Assembly: GCF_042665295.1 (NCBI RefSeq)
Contig: NZ_JBHTCO010000041.1
Location: forward strand, 73,074 to 137,073
Direction of reading: 5' to 3'
DNA: 64,000 nt
DNA from: Scopulibacillus_A cellulosilyticus
GTDB taxonomy: Bacteria > Bacillota > Bacilli > Bacillales > Sporolactobacillaceae
Shown: piece by piece, positions 23,965 to 33,765 of the stretch
Layout of the letters: each line of letters starts with the position of its first letter
How positions within the stretch are numbered: position 1 is the stretch's first letter
Made by a program: the position numbers and the translations under genes
The notes under the pieces: generated by a model
Told to the model about the DNA's origin: nothing
The model's database searches: none
What the model saw: only the letters and a program-made list of their open reading frames with translations

Positions 23965-24011
23965 AACTTCACCTAGGTAATGCCAAATTTATCTAGGTGA
24001 AGTTTTATTTT
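23965..24011 (+). terminator. Terminator of the sigma/anti-sigma operon
   Basis: AACTTCACCTAG pairs perfectly with CTAGGTGAAGTT, followed by TTATTTTG. It also lies close to the end of the converging adenine deaminase gene. Confidence 0.88.
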
Positions 24012-24037
24012 GTATAGAGTATTTCAACTTAACATTT

Positions 24038-25810
24038 TTAAACAACCTCTAAAACTAATGGAACAATTTCCTGTTTATCAACGTCAACCAATCCAAGATC
24101 AGAAATTTTTGCTTTCGGAATAACCGGGAGTGTGACTGCAATTAAACGGTGGATTGGATTTTTCCCCGGCATGATCTCTCTTTCAAGCAAATTAACAAAC
24201 TTGTCTATTTCAGGCGCCAATTCTTCTGCTGTTGCTGTACTCATTAAGCCGGCTACAGGCAATGGCAATTCAGCGACAAGCTCACCATTCTTAAAAGCCG
24301 CCATGCCGCCGTTCAACTCTTTAACACGATTAGCCGCTAACGCCCTGTCCTTCTTATTCGTTCCAAGTACGGCTAAATGATGGCAATCATGGGCAACAGA
24401 AGTTGCGACAGCACCTTCCTCGATCCCGTAGCCTGCAAGAATGCCTACAGTCTTGTTGTTATTTTTACCGTGGCGGTGATAAACGCCAATATAATTTAAC
24501 GGTGCTTTTTTACCATCATAATGATTGAGAACAATTTCCCCATCAACAACCGGTAAAGTCACTTCCATGAAATTCGTCGGAATACCCGGTGCATAATCAT
24601 ATTCAATCACTCTGACTTTTGCTTTAGACGCACCTTTCTGTTCCACCGTGATTGTAAAATCATCTTCCTTAATATCAGGTACTTTAACTGTATTAAAAAA
24701 GCGGCTGGGCGGGTTCACTTTGTTTTGCTCTCTCAATAATTTTCCGTCCGAGAAAATTTGCTTTCCTGAAGTAAACACATCGGAGACGACCATTGTTTCA
24801 ATATTTTCAAGCAGCACAATATCAGCAATTCTTCCAGGAGCTATAGCGCCTAAATCTCTTCTCTTTAATCTTTCAGCCGCATTCAATGTACCGTAACGGA
24901 TCGCATTAACCGGCGAAATGCCTTCTTCTATACAGCGCCTGACAACATGATTCATATGACCTCTCTGAAGTAGATCGTTTGCTTTTACATCATCGGAACA
25001 GAGACAAACATTCGGCAGATAGCCTTTATCTTTAATATATTCGCAAATCGCTGCAGCATTAAGCGAGAAGGAGCTTTCTCTTATTTCAACAAACATGCCG
25101 GCTTGAATTTTCTCAAGCGCTTCTTCTCCGGTGCGGCATTCGTGATCAGAGTCAACCCCAGAAACTAAATATGCGGATAGATCGCGGCCAGTGACGGTCG
25201 GTGCATGTCCTTGCGCGATTTTCCCAGCCTTTTTGGCAGCTTCTAAAATTTTCGGCATCCTGTCATCTTGCTGAATCACGCCGACATAATTCATAACCTC
25301 AGCAAGACCGTCAATATCTTCCCTGTTAATTAATTCTTCAATGACCTCAGGCGTAAAATCCGCGCCGGATGTTTCAACACCTGGAGCAGATGGCACGCAA
25401 GAAGGGAGAAAAGTCAATATCCGCAGAGCGAGCCCTTTGCTTGCTTTAATCATATAGTCAACGCCTTCTGCTCCCAAAACGTTTCCGATCTCATGGGGAT
25501 CAGTGACGATCGTCGTTGTACCGTGCGGAAGAACCGCTTCGGCGTATGCCCAGGGTGTTAACATGCTGCTCTCGATGTGCAAATGCGTATCAATTAAACC
25601 CGGGATCGCATACTTTCCTTTTCCGTCTATCACTTGCTTTGCTTCAAGGGCTGTTTCACCCGGGCGAGTGACATGGACAATTTTATCTTCAAAAATACCA
25701 ATAGCTGCTGGATAAATCTCTCCGGTGAAAACATTCACAAGCTTAATATTCTCGATAGATAAATCCAATGAAAGTTCGCCGCGCGCAGCTGACACCATTT
25801 TATTTTTCAT
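24038..25810 (-). CDS. ade: Adenine deaminase
   Basis: The 590-residue enzyme deaminates adenine to hypoxanthine. It belongs to the amidohydrolase superfamily: GLIDTHLHIESSM near 71-83 holds the metal histidines, followed by DPHEIGNV, GHAPTVTG and the C-terminal adenine-deaminase domain with AHDCHHL. Length is close to that of B. subtilis AdeC. GGAGG precedes the ATG. It lies 25 nt after a purine permease gene in the same operon, so imported adenine or hypoxanthine is channelled to salvage. Confidence 0.95.
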   Translation of the reverse strand: MKNKMVSAARGELSLDLSIENIKLVNVFTGEIYPAAIGIFEDKIVHVTRPGETALEAKQVIDGKGKYAIPGLIDTHLHIESSMLTPWAYAEAVLPHGTTTIVTDPHEIGNVLGAEGVDYMIKASKGLALRILTFLPSCVPSAPGVETSGADFTPEVIEELINREDIDGLAEVMNYVGVIQQDDRMPKILEAAKKAGKIAQGHAPTVTGRDLSAYLVSGVDSDHECRTGEEALEKIQAGMFVEIRESSFSLNAAAICEYIKDKGYLPNVCLCSDDVKANDLLQRGHMNHVVRRCIEEGISPVNAIRYGTLNAAERLKRRDLGAIAPGRIADIVLLENIETMVVSDVFTSGKQIFSDGKLLREQNKVNPPSRFFNTVKVPDIKEDDFTITVEQKGASKAKVRVIEYDYAPGIPTNFMEVTLPVVDGEIVLNHYDGKKAPLNYIGVYHRHGKNNNKTVGILAGYGIEEGAVATSVAHDCHHLAVLGTNKKDRALAANRVKELNGGMAAFKNGELVAELPLPVAGLMSTATAEELAPEIDKFVNLLEREIMPGKNPIHRLIAVTLPVIPKAKISDLGLVDVDKQEIVPLVLEVV

Positions 25811-25835
25811 GATATTCCTCCATCAATTTGACTTG

Positions 25836-27137
25836 TTATTTTAAACATAAATAATAAATAAGCGGAATACAAAGCACATACAGGCCAATCGGAATATCCT
25901 TTATTTTCCCTGCGATAATTTTGATAACGATATAACTTAATACGCCAAAAACAATACCGTTAGCGATACTGAACGATAATCCAGTCATGAGAACCGTAAT
26001 CAGTGCAGGAACTGCCTCATCAAAATGATCAAAGTCAATATTTTTTAAAGATAATAGCATAGAAAGACCAACGACAACGAGTGCCGGTGCAGTAGCTGCT
26101 CCTGGAATCATTAAAAATATCGGCGTTAACAACAAACATATTAAAAAGAAAATTCCTGTAGACACCGCTGTTAACCCGGAACGTCCGCCCGCTTCAACCC
26201 CGCTGGCTGATTCAATGTATGTCGTCACAGTTGTCAAACCGGCGAAAGGTCCCACGATGGTTGCTGCTGCATCAACATAAAACGGCCGCTGTATTCCTGG
26301 TAAATTCCCATCCTTATCCAGCAGTCCGGCTTTGGCTCCAACACCTAAAACCGTTCCCAATGTCGAGAAGAATTCACCCGTAAAAAACGTAAATATTAAT
26401 GGGAAAAATGACCACTTTAATGCTGATAGCCAATCGACTTGAAACAAAATGTCCTTAGGAAATGGCGGCAGCTGGAAGAATGTATGCGGCATTTTTGTAA
26501 CACCAAGAGGGATGCCAATAATAGTCGTAATTAAAATTCCGAATAAAATCGAACCCTTCACTTTTCTTGCCATTAATCCAAGGATAATTGCTAATCCAAC
26601 CAATGAAAGGATAACGCTTTTGTCATGCATGGTTCCGAGCGTTAAATTACCGCCGCTTTTGTTTTGAATTATAAGTCCAGAATTTGAAAAACCAAGTGCG
26701 CAAATATAAATACCGACAGCAGCGCCAATGCCAAGCTTGATGTTCTTTGGAATCATGTCCGCGATGGCCTGGCGAATACCGAATAATGTTAATAAAAAGA
26801 AAACAATACCTGAAATAAGAACCATGCCTAACCCTGTTTGCCAAGTTGCAAGACCGCCGGCAACAATCGTATACGCAAAAAAGGCGTTTCCTCCCATTCC
26901 CGGCGCTATCCCGAACGGTCTGTTTGTATAAAGTCCCATAATAATACAAAAAATTGCTGATATCCCAATTGTCGAAACCATGACTTCATTTGCGGGCATC
27001 CCGGCCGCCTTCATTAAGTTTGGCTGAACAATAATAATATAAGCCATTGTAATAAATGTCGTAAGCCCAGCTAAGACTTCGGTGCGAACATTTGTATGAA
27101 GTTTCTTTAAATTAAAAACCCTATCTAGCCAGTTCAT
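25836..27137 (-). CDS. Guanine/hypoxanthine permease, AzgA (PbuG/PbuO) type
   Basis: The 433-residue permease has about 12-14 membrane segments and the NCS2/AzgA signatures: TEVLAGLTTFITMAYIIIVQP near the N-terminus, GIAPGMGGNAFFAY, and TYIESASGVEAGGRSGLTAV. These distinguish the AzgA group from uracil/xanthine permeases. AAAGGAG precedes the ATG. It is first in an operon with ade. No purine riboswitch consensus is visible in the roughly 40-nt leader, unlike B. subtilis pbuG. Confidence 0.92.
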   Translation of the reverse strand: MNWLDRVFNLKKLHTNVRTEVLAGLTTFITMAYIIIVQPNLMKAAGMPANEVMVSTIGISAIFCIIMGLYTNRPFGIAPGMGGNAFFAYTIVAGGLATWQTGLGMVLISGIVFFLLTLFGIRQAIADMIPKNIKLGIGAAVGIYICALGFSNSGLIIQNKSGGNLTLGTMHDKSVILSLVGLAIILGLMARKVKGSILFGILITTIIGIPLGVTKMPHTFFQLPPFPKDILFQVDWLSALKWSFFPLIFTFFTGEFFSTLGTVLGVGAKAGLLDKDGNLPGIQRPFYVDAAATIVGPFAGLTTVTTYIESASGVEAGGRSGLTAVSTGIFFLICLLLTPIFLMIPGAATAPALVVVGLSMLLSLKNIDFDHFDEAVPALITVLMTGLSFSIANGIVFGVLSYIVIKIIAGKIKDIPIGLYVLCIPLIYYLCLK

Positions 27138-27177
27138 TTTTGTCTCCTTTTGTCGAATTTTTGAACTTATATCACTT

Positions 27178-27205
27178 TTATAACATGATAGCTATAAAGG
27201 GTCAA
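27178..27205 (-). promoter_or_regulatory. Promoter of the purine permease-ade operon
   Basis: On the minus strand TTGACC (27200-27205) and TTATAA (27178-27183) are 16 nt apart, with a TG preceding the -10. Confidence 0.7.
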
Positions 27206-27271
27206 TACCAAATACAAACATTAAAAATCATTTTATGAAAAATGTTCGGATTTTGGCAAAGGTATAAACTT

Positions 27272-27313
27272 AAAAAGACATGTTCCCGCTTTAAAGCAAG
27301 GACATGTCTTTTT
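27272..27313. terminator. Terminator of the SDR gene
   Basis: AAAAAGACATGT and ACATGTCTTTTT form a 12-bp stem with GC-rich inner pairing. It serves the minus-strand SDR gene ending at 27323. Confidence 0.85.
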
Positions 27314-27322
27314 ATGAATATA

Positions 27323-28084
27323 CTATTGAGCCGTATAACCGCCGTCAATCAGAAGCTCAGAGCCTGTGGTAAATTTAGATTCATCTGAAGCTAAATATAA
27401 TGCGCCATAGGCAATATCGATAGGATCTCCCAAATGCCCGACCGGATGAAGGGATTCAAGATACTTTACCACAGCCTTACTCTTTTCATCGTCTTTTTCC
27501 ACCATAGGTGTTTTAATATACCCCGGATGAACGCTGTTGACCCTCACACCGTATTTAGATTTTGCGCAATGCAAGGCAGCCGACTTCGTTAATATCCGAA
27601 CGCCGCCTTTACTGGCATTATACGCCGCTAAGTTCGGATCACCTACAAATCCTTCAATAGACGACATGTTAATAATGGAGCCTGATTGATTATTTTTCAT
27701 GGCCTGTACACCGTACTTAGTGCCTAAAAAAACACCGTCCAAATTAATGCTCAACACTTTTCGCCATTGTTCATATGTACATTCTTCAACGTTTGCAGCT
27801 AAACCAATCCCAGCATTATTAACAAGAACATCAAGCTTGCCAAATTGTTTTTGGACAATGTCAATCGCCTTTTTCCATTCATCTTCTTTAGTAACATCGT
27901 GTTGGATAAAAATAGCCTCGCCGCCGCTATTTTTTATTTCATCGACAACAGATTGGCCATTGTCCTTGTTAATGTCTGTAATGGCAATTTTAGAACCTTC
28001 TTTTGAAAACAACATGGCAATGGCTTTTCCAATACCGGATGCGCCGCCGGTAATTAATGAAACCTTACTGTCTAATCTCCCCAT
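27323..28084 (-). CDS. SDR-family oxidoreductase
   Basis: The 253-residue classical short-chain dehydrogenase has the cofactor motif TGGASGIGKA at 12-21, NNAG near 89-92, catalytic serine in MSSIEG near 140, and YNASK at 155-159. D37 (ITDINKDN) after the second strand suggests NAD(H) preference. Similar proteins are annotated as glucose 1-dehydrogenase or cyclopentanol dehydrogenase types; the substrate is not deducible. It is a single-gene unit with its own terminator. Confidence 0.9.
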   Translation of the reverse strand: MGRLDSKVSLITGGASGIGKAIAMLFSKEGSKIAITDINKDNGQSVVDEIKNSGGEAIFIQHDVTKEDEWKKAIDIVQKQFGKLDVLVNNAGIGLAANVEECTYEQWRKVLSINLDGVFLGTKYGVQAMKNNQSGSIINMSSIEGFVGDPNLAAYNASKGGVRILTKSAALHCAKSKYGVRVNSVHPGYIKTPMVEKDDEKSKAVVKYLESLHPVGHLGDPIDIAYGALYLASDESKFTTGSELLIDGGYTAQ

Positions 28085-28231
28085 CAGTAGCAGCCTCCTA
28101 ATCCTTTTTATAATATGAAATTCATATATAAATTGTACAATTTATTCTGAAAACAAACATCGTCATGTGCCTATGACGCGCATATGACGCTTATTAAGAA
28201 GACATGTTGATGGGTTAACATTTATTTGATG

Positions 28232-28984
28232 TTAGTTCTCAATAATTTGCTTCTTGCCCGTCACAATTTTTACTGGCGGAAACATTACATAATGAGGTCC
28301 GATAACTTTAACATTTTCAATCCCTAACCGCTGAAAGACATGAGCATAGTCTTTAACATATTGAAAATCGAGTATTGCAAAACGTCCATTGGGTTTAAGC
28401 ACCCTGACACATTCTCTTAATGCCATCTCCCGCTCTTCTCTGCTTGGAATATTATGTATAGCCAAGCTCGATACAATCACATCAAATGTCTCATCCGCAA
28501 AAGGCATGTCACGCGCATCCCCATTGAAAAGCTTAATCTTATCCTCTACACCTTCCAGCTTTGCATTTTGCAGCGTCACATCCGGATGATTGCCTGATTG
28601 ATCTTTTTCACTCCAAACATCCAGACCTACAGCTTGGCCTGTCGTCAAACGCCGTGCCGCGCTATGAAGAACCATTCCGCGCCCGCAACCGACATCAAGC
28701 ACCTTCTCATCACCGTTAAGTCCTATGAGATCAAGCAGCCTTTCGCATTCTATAACCTTACCCTTTTTACTGCTCCATATCATTGCCGCAGCTTCAAAGA
28801 GACAGATAAGGCAAGTAATGAAAAGGACGGCACTTATCATTCGCCCAATCCATCTCATTTGTTCCGGAAAAACATTGAAACTTACTATACTTAGAATCAG
28901 TAATATAACACCGATAATTGGTAAATTTATAACAACACCTGGTGCGTCAATACCGTATTTTCCTTTTCGATGATTCACATTCAT
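28232..28984 (-). CDS. Membrane-anchored class I SAM-dependent methyltransferase
   Basis: The 250-residue protein has two hydrophobic N-terminal segments (VVINLPIIGVILLILSIVSF and MISAVLFITCLICLFEAAAMIW), followed by a methyltransferase domain with motif I VLDVGCGRGM, post-I VGLDVW, DARDMPF and LRECVRVLKPNGRFAILDF. The target is unknown. The membrane anchor suggests a lipid, quinone or membrane substrate. Confidence 0.87.
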   Translation of the reverse strand: MNVNHRKGKYGIDAPGVVINLPIIGVILLILSIVSFNVFPEQMRWIGRMISAVLFITCLICLFEAAAMIWSSKKGKVIECERLLDLIGLNGDEKVLDVGCGRGMVLHSAARRLTTGQAVGLDVWSEKDQSGNHPDVTLQNAKLEGVEDKIKLFNGDARDMPFADETFDVIVSSLAIHNIPSREEREMALRECVRVLKPNGRFAILDFQYVKDYAHVFQRLGIENVKVIGPHYVMFPPVKIVTGKKQIIEN

Positions 28985-29382
28985 TAATAAACCCCTGCCA
29001 GTGTATGAGTGTTTTGCCTATTTAATATATTATATGTTCTTACCTGTCATTACAATTATTGGGTTACCAAGTCTTGACAGGACTTTTGGCGTATACGAAA
29101 CTTAACATCATCTACAGGATGCGGAGGTGCTGGAGCGTTTGAATACTCAATTAACAACTAAATGAAAGATTTAAGGCCTGTTGTATGAACAGCTATTTTT
29201 ATACCACCGCATGATTAATCACCATATAGCCAAAACTTTAATAAAGTTATCCACAGTTCACAGGGTCAGACCCCGGTAATGGATAAGTCTGGGCATAAGT
29301 TCCCCCACTTGACTAATCGGATTTATCTCACTAAACTTTATTCAGATAAAATAATATAGAGAATAGGAAAGAGGCCTGACTT
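28985..29382. other. Intergenic region with element copy C and a short coding relic
   Basis: Between divergent genes. It holds the palindromic element at 29245-29288 and a short frame at 29106-29165 (HHLQDAEVLERLNTQLTTK, then stop) that looks like the tail of a lost protein. The promoter of the APC permease gene must lie near 29320-29360. Nothing else is evident. Confidence 0.4.
29245..29288. repeat. Palindromic element copy C (degenerate right arm)
   Basis: AGTTATCCACAG (29245-29256) precedes GGGTCAGACCC (29263-29273); the right arm is reduced to ATGGATAAGT. It is the same family as copies A and B. Confidence 0.7.
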
Positions 29383-30717
29383 ATGGCAACATCCGCACAA
29401 TCAAACAATACACAACAGCTGAAACGTTCCTTAACAATGAGGGACTTAATCGTCTATGGATTAATTTTCATGGGTCCGCTTGCGCCGATGGGTATTTACG
29501 GTGACGTTGTTCAAGCTTCCCATGGCATGATTGTTCTAACATATCTAGTTTCTTGTGTTGTGATGCTTTTTACAGCATATAGTTATTTTTATATGTCTAA
29601 GGAATTTCCGTCCGCTGGCTCTGCTTATGCCTATATACAGCACGGTTTGAATCCGCATATCGGCTTTTTGGCCGGTTGGATGATTTTACTGGACTATATA
29701 TTGATTCCAGCCTTAAATAATTTAATTGCGGCGTCTTGGATGCACGCTTGGATGCCGTCCATTCCAAACTTTGTTTGGATCCTTCTTTTTGTAATTATCA
29801 ATACAGTCGTTAACATCAGAGGGGTTAAGCTGGCGATGACAGTCAGCTGGATTGTATTTTTAGCTGAATTTGTTTTCTTCCTTTTATTTAGCGTGCTGGC
29901 TGTTATTTATGTCATTCAAGGGAAAGCTTCATTCTCTGCCGCTCCGATTTATCAGCCGCATGGATTTAGTCCGAGCTTAATTGCTTCAGGCATGTCAATT
30001 GCCGTGCTAAGCTTTCTTGGCTTTGACGGTATCAGCACATTGGCAGAAGAAACGAAATCAAAGCGCTCAATTGTCGGTAAAGCAACTGTTTGGTCGCTGA
30101 TTATTGTTTCCATTATGTATATTGTTTTTGTTTATCTGGGAGCTATCGTTCATCCAAACTACAACACTTTTCCAAACCTTGATGTTGCATTTTATTATGT
30201 CCTTAATCAAGTTGGCGGCCCTTGGATGCAAACAACGGTTATTGTGCTGAAGTTCTTCTCCGCCATTTGTTGCGGAATGGCTGCTCAAGCTGCTATTTCA
30301 AGACTTCTGTTCAGTATGGGGCGTGATCGTGTCCTTCCAAATGTTCTGTCAAAGGTTCACCGGAAGTATAAAACACCGATTGTTGCCATTTTATTAGTAG
30401 CCATTGTCGCTGTTATTATCGGCTATGTTATGTCAATCGGAAATCTGAGCCGTCTCGTAAACTTTGGCGCGATCACAACATTTATAGTCCTTAATATCAC
30501 AGTCATTATCTACTTTTTTATAAGGAAAAAGTCCGGGAAATGGTGGCAGCATCTCATCATGCCTCTGCTCGGTTTCATTATCCTTCTCTATGTATGGATT
30601 AACTTTGACAAGATGACCTTTTATCTCGGCATCACTTGGTTCGTTATTGGCTGTATCATATTATTTATCAATGTTTTCATATTAAAGAAAAGCGGAAAAG
30701 ATTTAAAAATAGATTAA
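29383..30717 (+). CDS. APC-family amino acid/polyamine permease
   Basis: The 444-residue protein has about 12 membrane segments and APC features: MGPLAPMGIYGDV in the first segment region, FPSAGSAYAYIQHGLNPHIGFLAGW, and SFLGFDGISTLAEETKSKRSIVGKA. The GSAYAY and GFDGISTLAEE motifs resemble putrescine importer PuuP-type carriers. Substrate is likely an amino acid or polyamine and is not certain. Single gene with its own terminator. Confidence 0.9.
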   Translation: MATSAQSNNTQQLKRSLTMRDLIVYGLIFMGPLAPMGIYGDVVQASHGMIVLTYLVSCVVMLFTAYSYFYMSKEFPSAGSAYAYIQHGLNPHIGFLAGWMILLDYILIPALNNLIAASWMHAWMPSIPNFVWILLFVIINTVVNIRGVKLAMTVSWIVFLAEFVFFLLFSVLAVIYVIQGKASFSAAPIYQPHGFSPSLIASGMSIAVLSFLGFDGISTLAEETKSKRSIVGKATVWSLIIVSIMYIVFVYLGAIVHPNYNTFPNLDVAFYYVLNQVGGPWMQTTVIVLKFFSAICCGMAAQAAISRLLFSMGRDRVLPNVLSKVHRKYKTPIVAILLVAIVAVIIGYVMSIGNLSRLVNFGAITTFIVLNITVIIYFFIRKKSGKWWQHLIMPLLGFIILLYVWINFDKMTFYLGITWFVIGCIILFINVFILKKSGKDLKID

Positions 30718-30722
30718 TGATG

Positions 30723-30751
30723 AATGCCCCGTCTAATGAAGTCGGGGCATT
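30723..30751. terminator. Bidirectional terminator between two convergent permease genes
   Basis: AATGCCCCG pairs with CGGGGCATT around an 11-nt loop, between genes ending at 30717 and 30765. Confidence 0.8.
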
Positions 30752-30764
30752 GCATTGCAAATGA

Positions 30765-32219
30765 TTATAGTTTGTTGTCTGTATCTTGATCTTGTGAAAC
30801 GATTAACTTAGCCGCTTTAATAGCATCGGGCCGATTACGACGCAGATACACCAATACAATAAATCCAATCACAATCCAAACTAATACAATGTAAGGCGGT
30901 AAATTCATAGGATAAGCGGGAACTGGAAATATCGAACCATAGAGTGCGACAAGAAGAAAAGCGCTTGATACGATGGGGAAGAATCCATGCAGCCAAAAGG
31001 AAAATTCCTTAGGATATTGTCTCCTGTAAAAGAAAACCAATGCTATATTGCCTAATATATATACCATAATGATTGATAATGTAAGAACCTCCGCTATCAG
31101 CTGACTTGCGGCAAAGGGGCCGAATAAAAAACCTGTTCCGAGCGTGAGAACGAGAGTAATGATGGTCTGAACGTTCAGTGCTGTAGAGGGGATTCGATAT
31201 TTAGGGTGAATGGTGGCAAATGATTTTGGCAAAACACGAATACGGCCCATGGCGTATAAAACACGGGTACAGGCCGTTTGCGACGCAATGCCATTTCCCA
31301 TTTGGCTATTCATAAGGGCCAGGAAGATAAGTATCCATCCCCATCCCCAATAGCGGTGGGCCAATACATTCCATGGGTTTGAAGATGCCGCGTAACTAGA
31401 CATTTTATCAAGTCCCCAGCCGGTTATAGCCGCATAGGCCGAAATCATATAAAAAAGTCCAATAATCACTGAAGCCAGCAAAACTGCCCTGCCGACCGTC
31501 TTTCTCGGGTTGCGTGACTCCTCTCCTAAAGGCGCAGCTGTTTCAAAACCTGCAAAAGTAAATACGCCAAAAACCATGCCTAACAGCACACTTGACCAGC
31601 CGTGATTCAATGAAGCTTCAGGTGTAAAAGGAGCAACTCCCGGGGTATGGTGTGTACTGAAAAGAATAGATAAAGCAAGAATTAAAAAAATACCTATTTC
31701 TAAAATACCCAAGACACTTGCAACCTTGGAAGATGCATGAATGCTTCTATAAGTAATAAAATATAATAACAAGATGCCTGCTACGGACCAAACATACCAG
31801 GGAATCGCAAGACCAAAGACCGTCGGAAATGTCGTTTGAACCAGAAATCCGACAACAGCAAATACCGTTGATGGCATCAGCGGTTCATAAAACAAATAAA
31901 ACCAAGCCGTCAAGAACCCAGCGTTCGGGCCTAGACCGCTGGAAGTATAAGTGTAATAACCGCCTGCTGATGGCAACTTTTTAGCAAATTGCGCCACTGT
32001 ACTGGCCACCATTAAACTTGGAATCATCGCCAAAAGCAATGAAAGCGGCAATGCACCTCCGGCGGCAGAAGCCACATAAGTTAAAGCAAACGCTACCGCA
32101 CCAGCGGGAGCCATCCCTGTGATAGACTGGAACACAACCTCACGAAGACCAACAGCATTATGTGATAAACCTAAATGACCTTGACCCCGATCCTTCGACG
32201 AAGCAGGCGGTAAGCCCAT
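30765..32219 (-). CDS. APC-family permease
   Basis: The 484-residue protein has about 12 membrane segments. The N-terminal GLREVVFQSITGMAPAGAVAFALTY and KKLPSAGGYYTYTSSGLGPNAGFLTAW segments, and the GFETAAPLGEESRNPRKTVGRA motif, place it in the amino acid/choline/ethanolamine-type APC group. A cytosine-deaminase-like gene precedes it by about 280 nt on the same strand with a terminator between, so it may import the substrate of that enzyme, but this is only contextual. Confidence 0.88.
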   Translation of the reverse strand: MGLPPASSKDRGQGHLGLSHNAVGLREVVFQSITGMAPAGAVAFALTYVASAAGGALPLSLLLAMIPSLMVASTVAQFAKKLPSAGGYYTYTSSGLGPNAGFLTAWFYLFYEPLMPSTVFAVVGFLVQTTFPTVFGLAIPWYVWSVAGILLLYFITYRSIHASSKVASVLGILEIGIFLILALSILFSTHHTPGVAPFTPEASLNHGWSSVLLGMVFGVFTFAGFETAAPLGEESRNPRKTVGRAVLLASVIIGLFYMISAYAAITGWGLDKMSSYAASSNPWNVLAHRYWGWGWILIFLALMNSQMGNGIASQTACTRVLYAMGRIRVLPKSFATIHPKYRIPSTALNVQTIITLVLTLGTGFLFGPFAASQLIAEVLTLSIIMVYILGNIALVFFYRRQYPKEFSFWLHGFFPIVSSAFLLVALYGSIFPVPAYPMNLPPYIVLVWIVIGFIVLVYLRRNRPDAIKAAKLIVSQDQDTDNKL

Positions 32220-32440
32220 GTCACTTCCCCCTCATAAAGTTTATACATAAAAAATAATATTCGGCTTTTCCAACCTTTATTAGTTAAAATAGATAAATAA
32301 GAAACTAACAATCAATGGGGGATAATAATCCTTTCTTATAAATTCCTTTACAGCAGTAAAACGGCTGACTTATATCATAAAATTCAACCTTGGAATAAGT
32401 TTCCAAGAATTTTTCCATCCGTGTTACCCCGATTAACATT

Positions 32441-32483
32441 AAAAACCAACCGGCAGGTACCTTTTAACCCGCGGTTAGTTTTT
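32441..32483 (-). terminator. Terminator after the cytosine-deaminase-like gene
   Basis: On the minus strand AAAAACTAACCG pairs with CGGTTGGTTTTT (one G-U), with the T-rich arm doubling as the T-tract. Confidence 0.75.
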
Positions 32484-32502
32484 AAATTGAGCAGTTTTAT
32501 AC

Positions 32503-33723
32503 TTATAATGAACCTGAAACAATTTTCCCTTTGAACATCGTCGCTGCCCGTGCAGATCTTCTGGCAATGGCTTCAGCGGAACAAGATGCTTCGACAAACA
32601 CAAGGTTTGCATCATTGCCCGCTTTCGGCCAAACTTGTTCTCCGTCTTGATTAAGCGGTGTTTCGCCGCCGGTAATAAAGCGGAGCGTTTGAGACAATGA
32701 GCGTTCATCTGACCAATTTGAAATTTCCGCTAAACGCCCGGCTCGTTCTAAAATATCACCGTTACCAAACGGTGACCAAACATCAAAAATATTGTCACAG
32801 CCAACGGCGACAGGCACGCCTTTTTCATGTAATAAGCCAACAGGCGGAAACCTTCGATCAATAGGCACACTAGTAATAATAGTAATCCCGGCATCGGCTA
32901 ATATTTCTGCCATTTCCCCTGCCTCAGCTTGAGAGATATCCCCAAGTGCAAAGGCATGGCTAATCGCTACCTTGCCTTCAAGACCCGCTTCTTTTGTTAA
33001 CTGAGCAAGTCTTTTTATTGTAAAAACACCCAGGTGATCGGCATCGTGCAAATGCATGTCAATACCCGCGTTTCCTTCAACAGCAAGTTCAACCATTTCT
33101 TGCAGCGAAGCCTCAATATTACCATCCACAGTTGCAGGGTCAACACCGCCGACAAAGCTTGCTCCTTGGCGAAGGGCTTCTCTTACTAAATCTTTTGCCT
33201 TTGAACGTAACAATCCATGTTGAGGAAATGCAACAATTTCATAAGATAATTTTCCTTCAAACGTCTCCAATGCTTTTTGGACGTCTTCTAAATTTTTCAA
33301 TCCTACCTCAGGATAAATATCTACATGTGTACGAACGTGAGTCACGCCGGACTTTAAATAAATATCAAGTAACTTTTCCGCCCGTTCTTGTGTCGTGGTT
33401 TCCAAGGAAGGAAGCACTTTTTTCTCAATTTCAAGGCGTTCAAAAATATTATTAACAGGGGTGACAGGGCGCCAATGATCGCCGAGCAATGTTTTATCCA
33501 AATGACAATGTTTTTCTATAAAAGACGGAAGCACTAACAGTTGTTTTGCATCTTTTTGCGGTAAATCGTCTGTGATCGTTTCGTTAGATGATCGTATATC
33601 AGCAATCTTCCCGCCCTTAATTAAAAGATGGTTACATTCTGTTTTCGTCCCTGTAATCACGCCATGATCAACGTGGTAACCGCTCTCAAATCGGGCATTT
33701 AACAGCCAAATAGCATCGTTCAT
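32503..33723 (-). CDS. Cytosine deaminase-like amidohydrolase
   Basis: The 406-residue amidohydrolase has metal ligands H72 and H74 in EKHCHLDKT, a DMHLHDADHLG motif, SHAFALGD, and the late aspartate motif VGCDNIFDVWSPFG. This pattern is that of CodA-type cytosine deaminases and related aminohydrolases. The AGAGG-poor upstream region makes the ATG at 33723 the plausible start. A truncated close paralogue lies immediately upstream on the same strand, so this is the intact copy of a tandem duplication. Substrate could be cytosine, creatinine or isoguanine. Confidence 0.87.
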   Translation of the reverse strand: MNDAIWLLNARFESGYHVDHGVITGTKTECNHLLIKGGKIADIRSSNETITDDLPQKDAKQLLVLPSFIEKHCHLDKTLLGDHWRPVTPVNNIFERLEIEKKVLPSLETTTQERAEKLLDIYLKSGVTHVRTHVDIYPEVGLKNLEDVQKALETFEGKLSYEIVAFPQHGLLRSKAKDLVREALRQGASFVGGVDPATVDGNIEASLQEMVELAVEGNAGIDMHLHDADHLGVFTIKRLAQLTKEAGLEGKVAISHAFALGDISQAEAGEMAEILADAGITIITSVPIDRRFPPVGLLHEKGVPVAVGCDNIFDVWSPFGNGDILERAGRLAEISNWSDERSLSQTLRFITGGETPLNQDGEQVWPKAGNDANLVFVEASCSAEAIARRSARAATMFKGKIVSGSL

Positions 33724-33765
33724 TCACTATCTTTCCTTTCCTGTTATTTTAGAGTTTCCCGGCAA

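Noticed and set aside
27138..27322. Purine riboswitch before the AzgA permease
   Set aside because: The leader is short and shows none of the conserved core sequences; only an ordinary promoter is visible.
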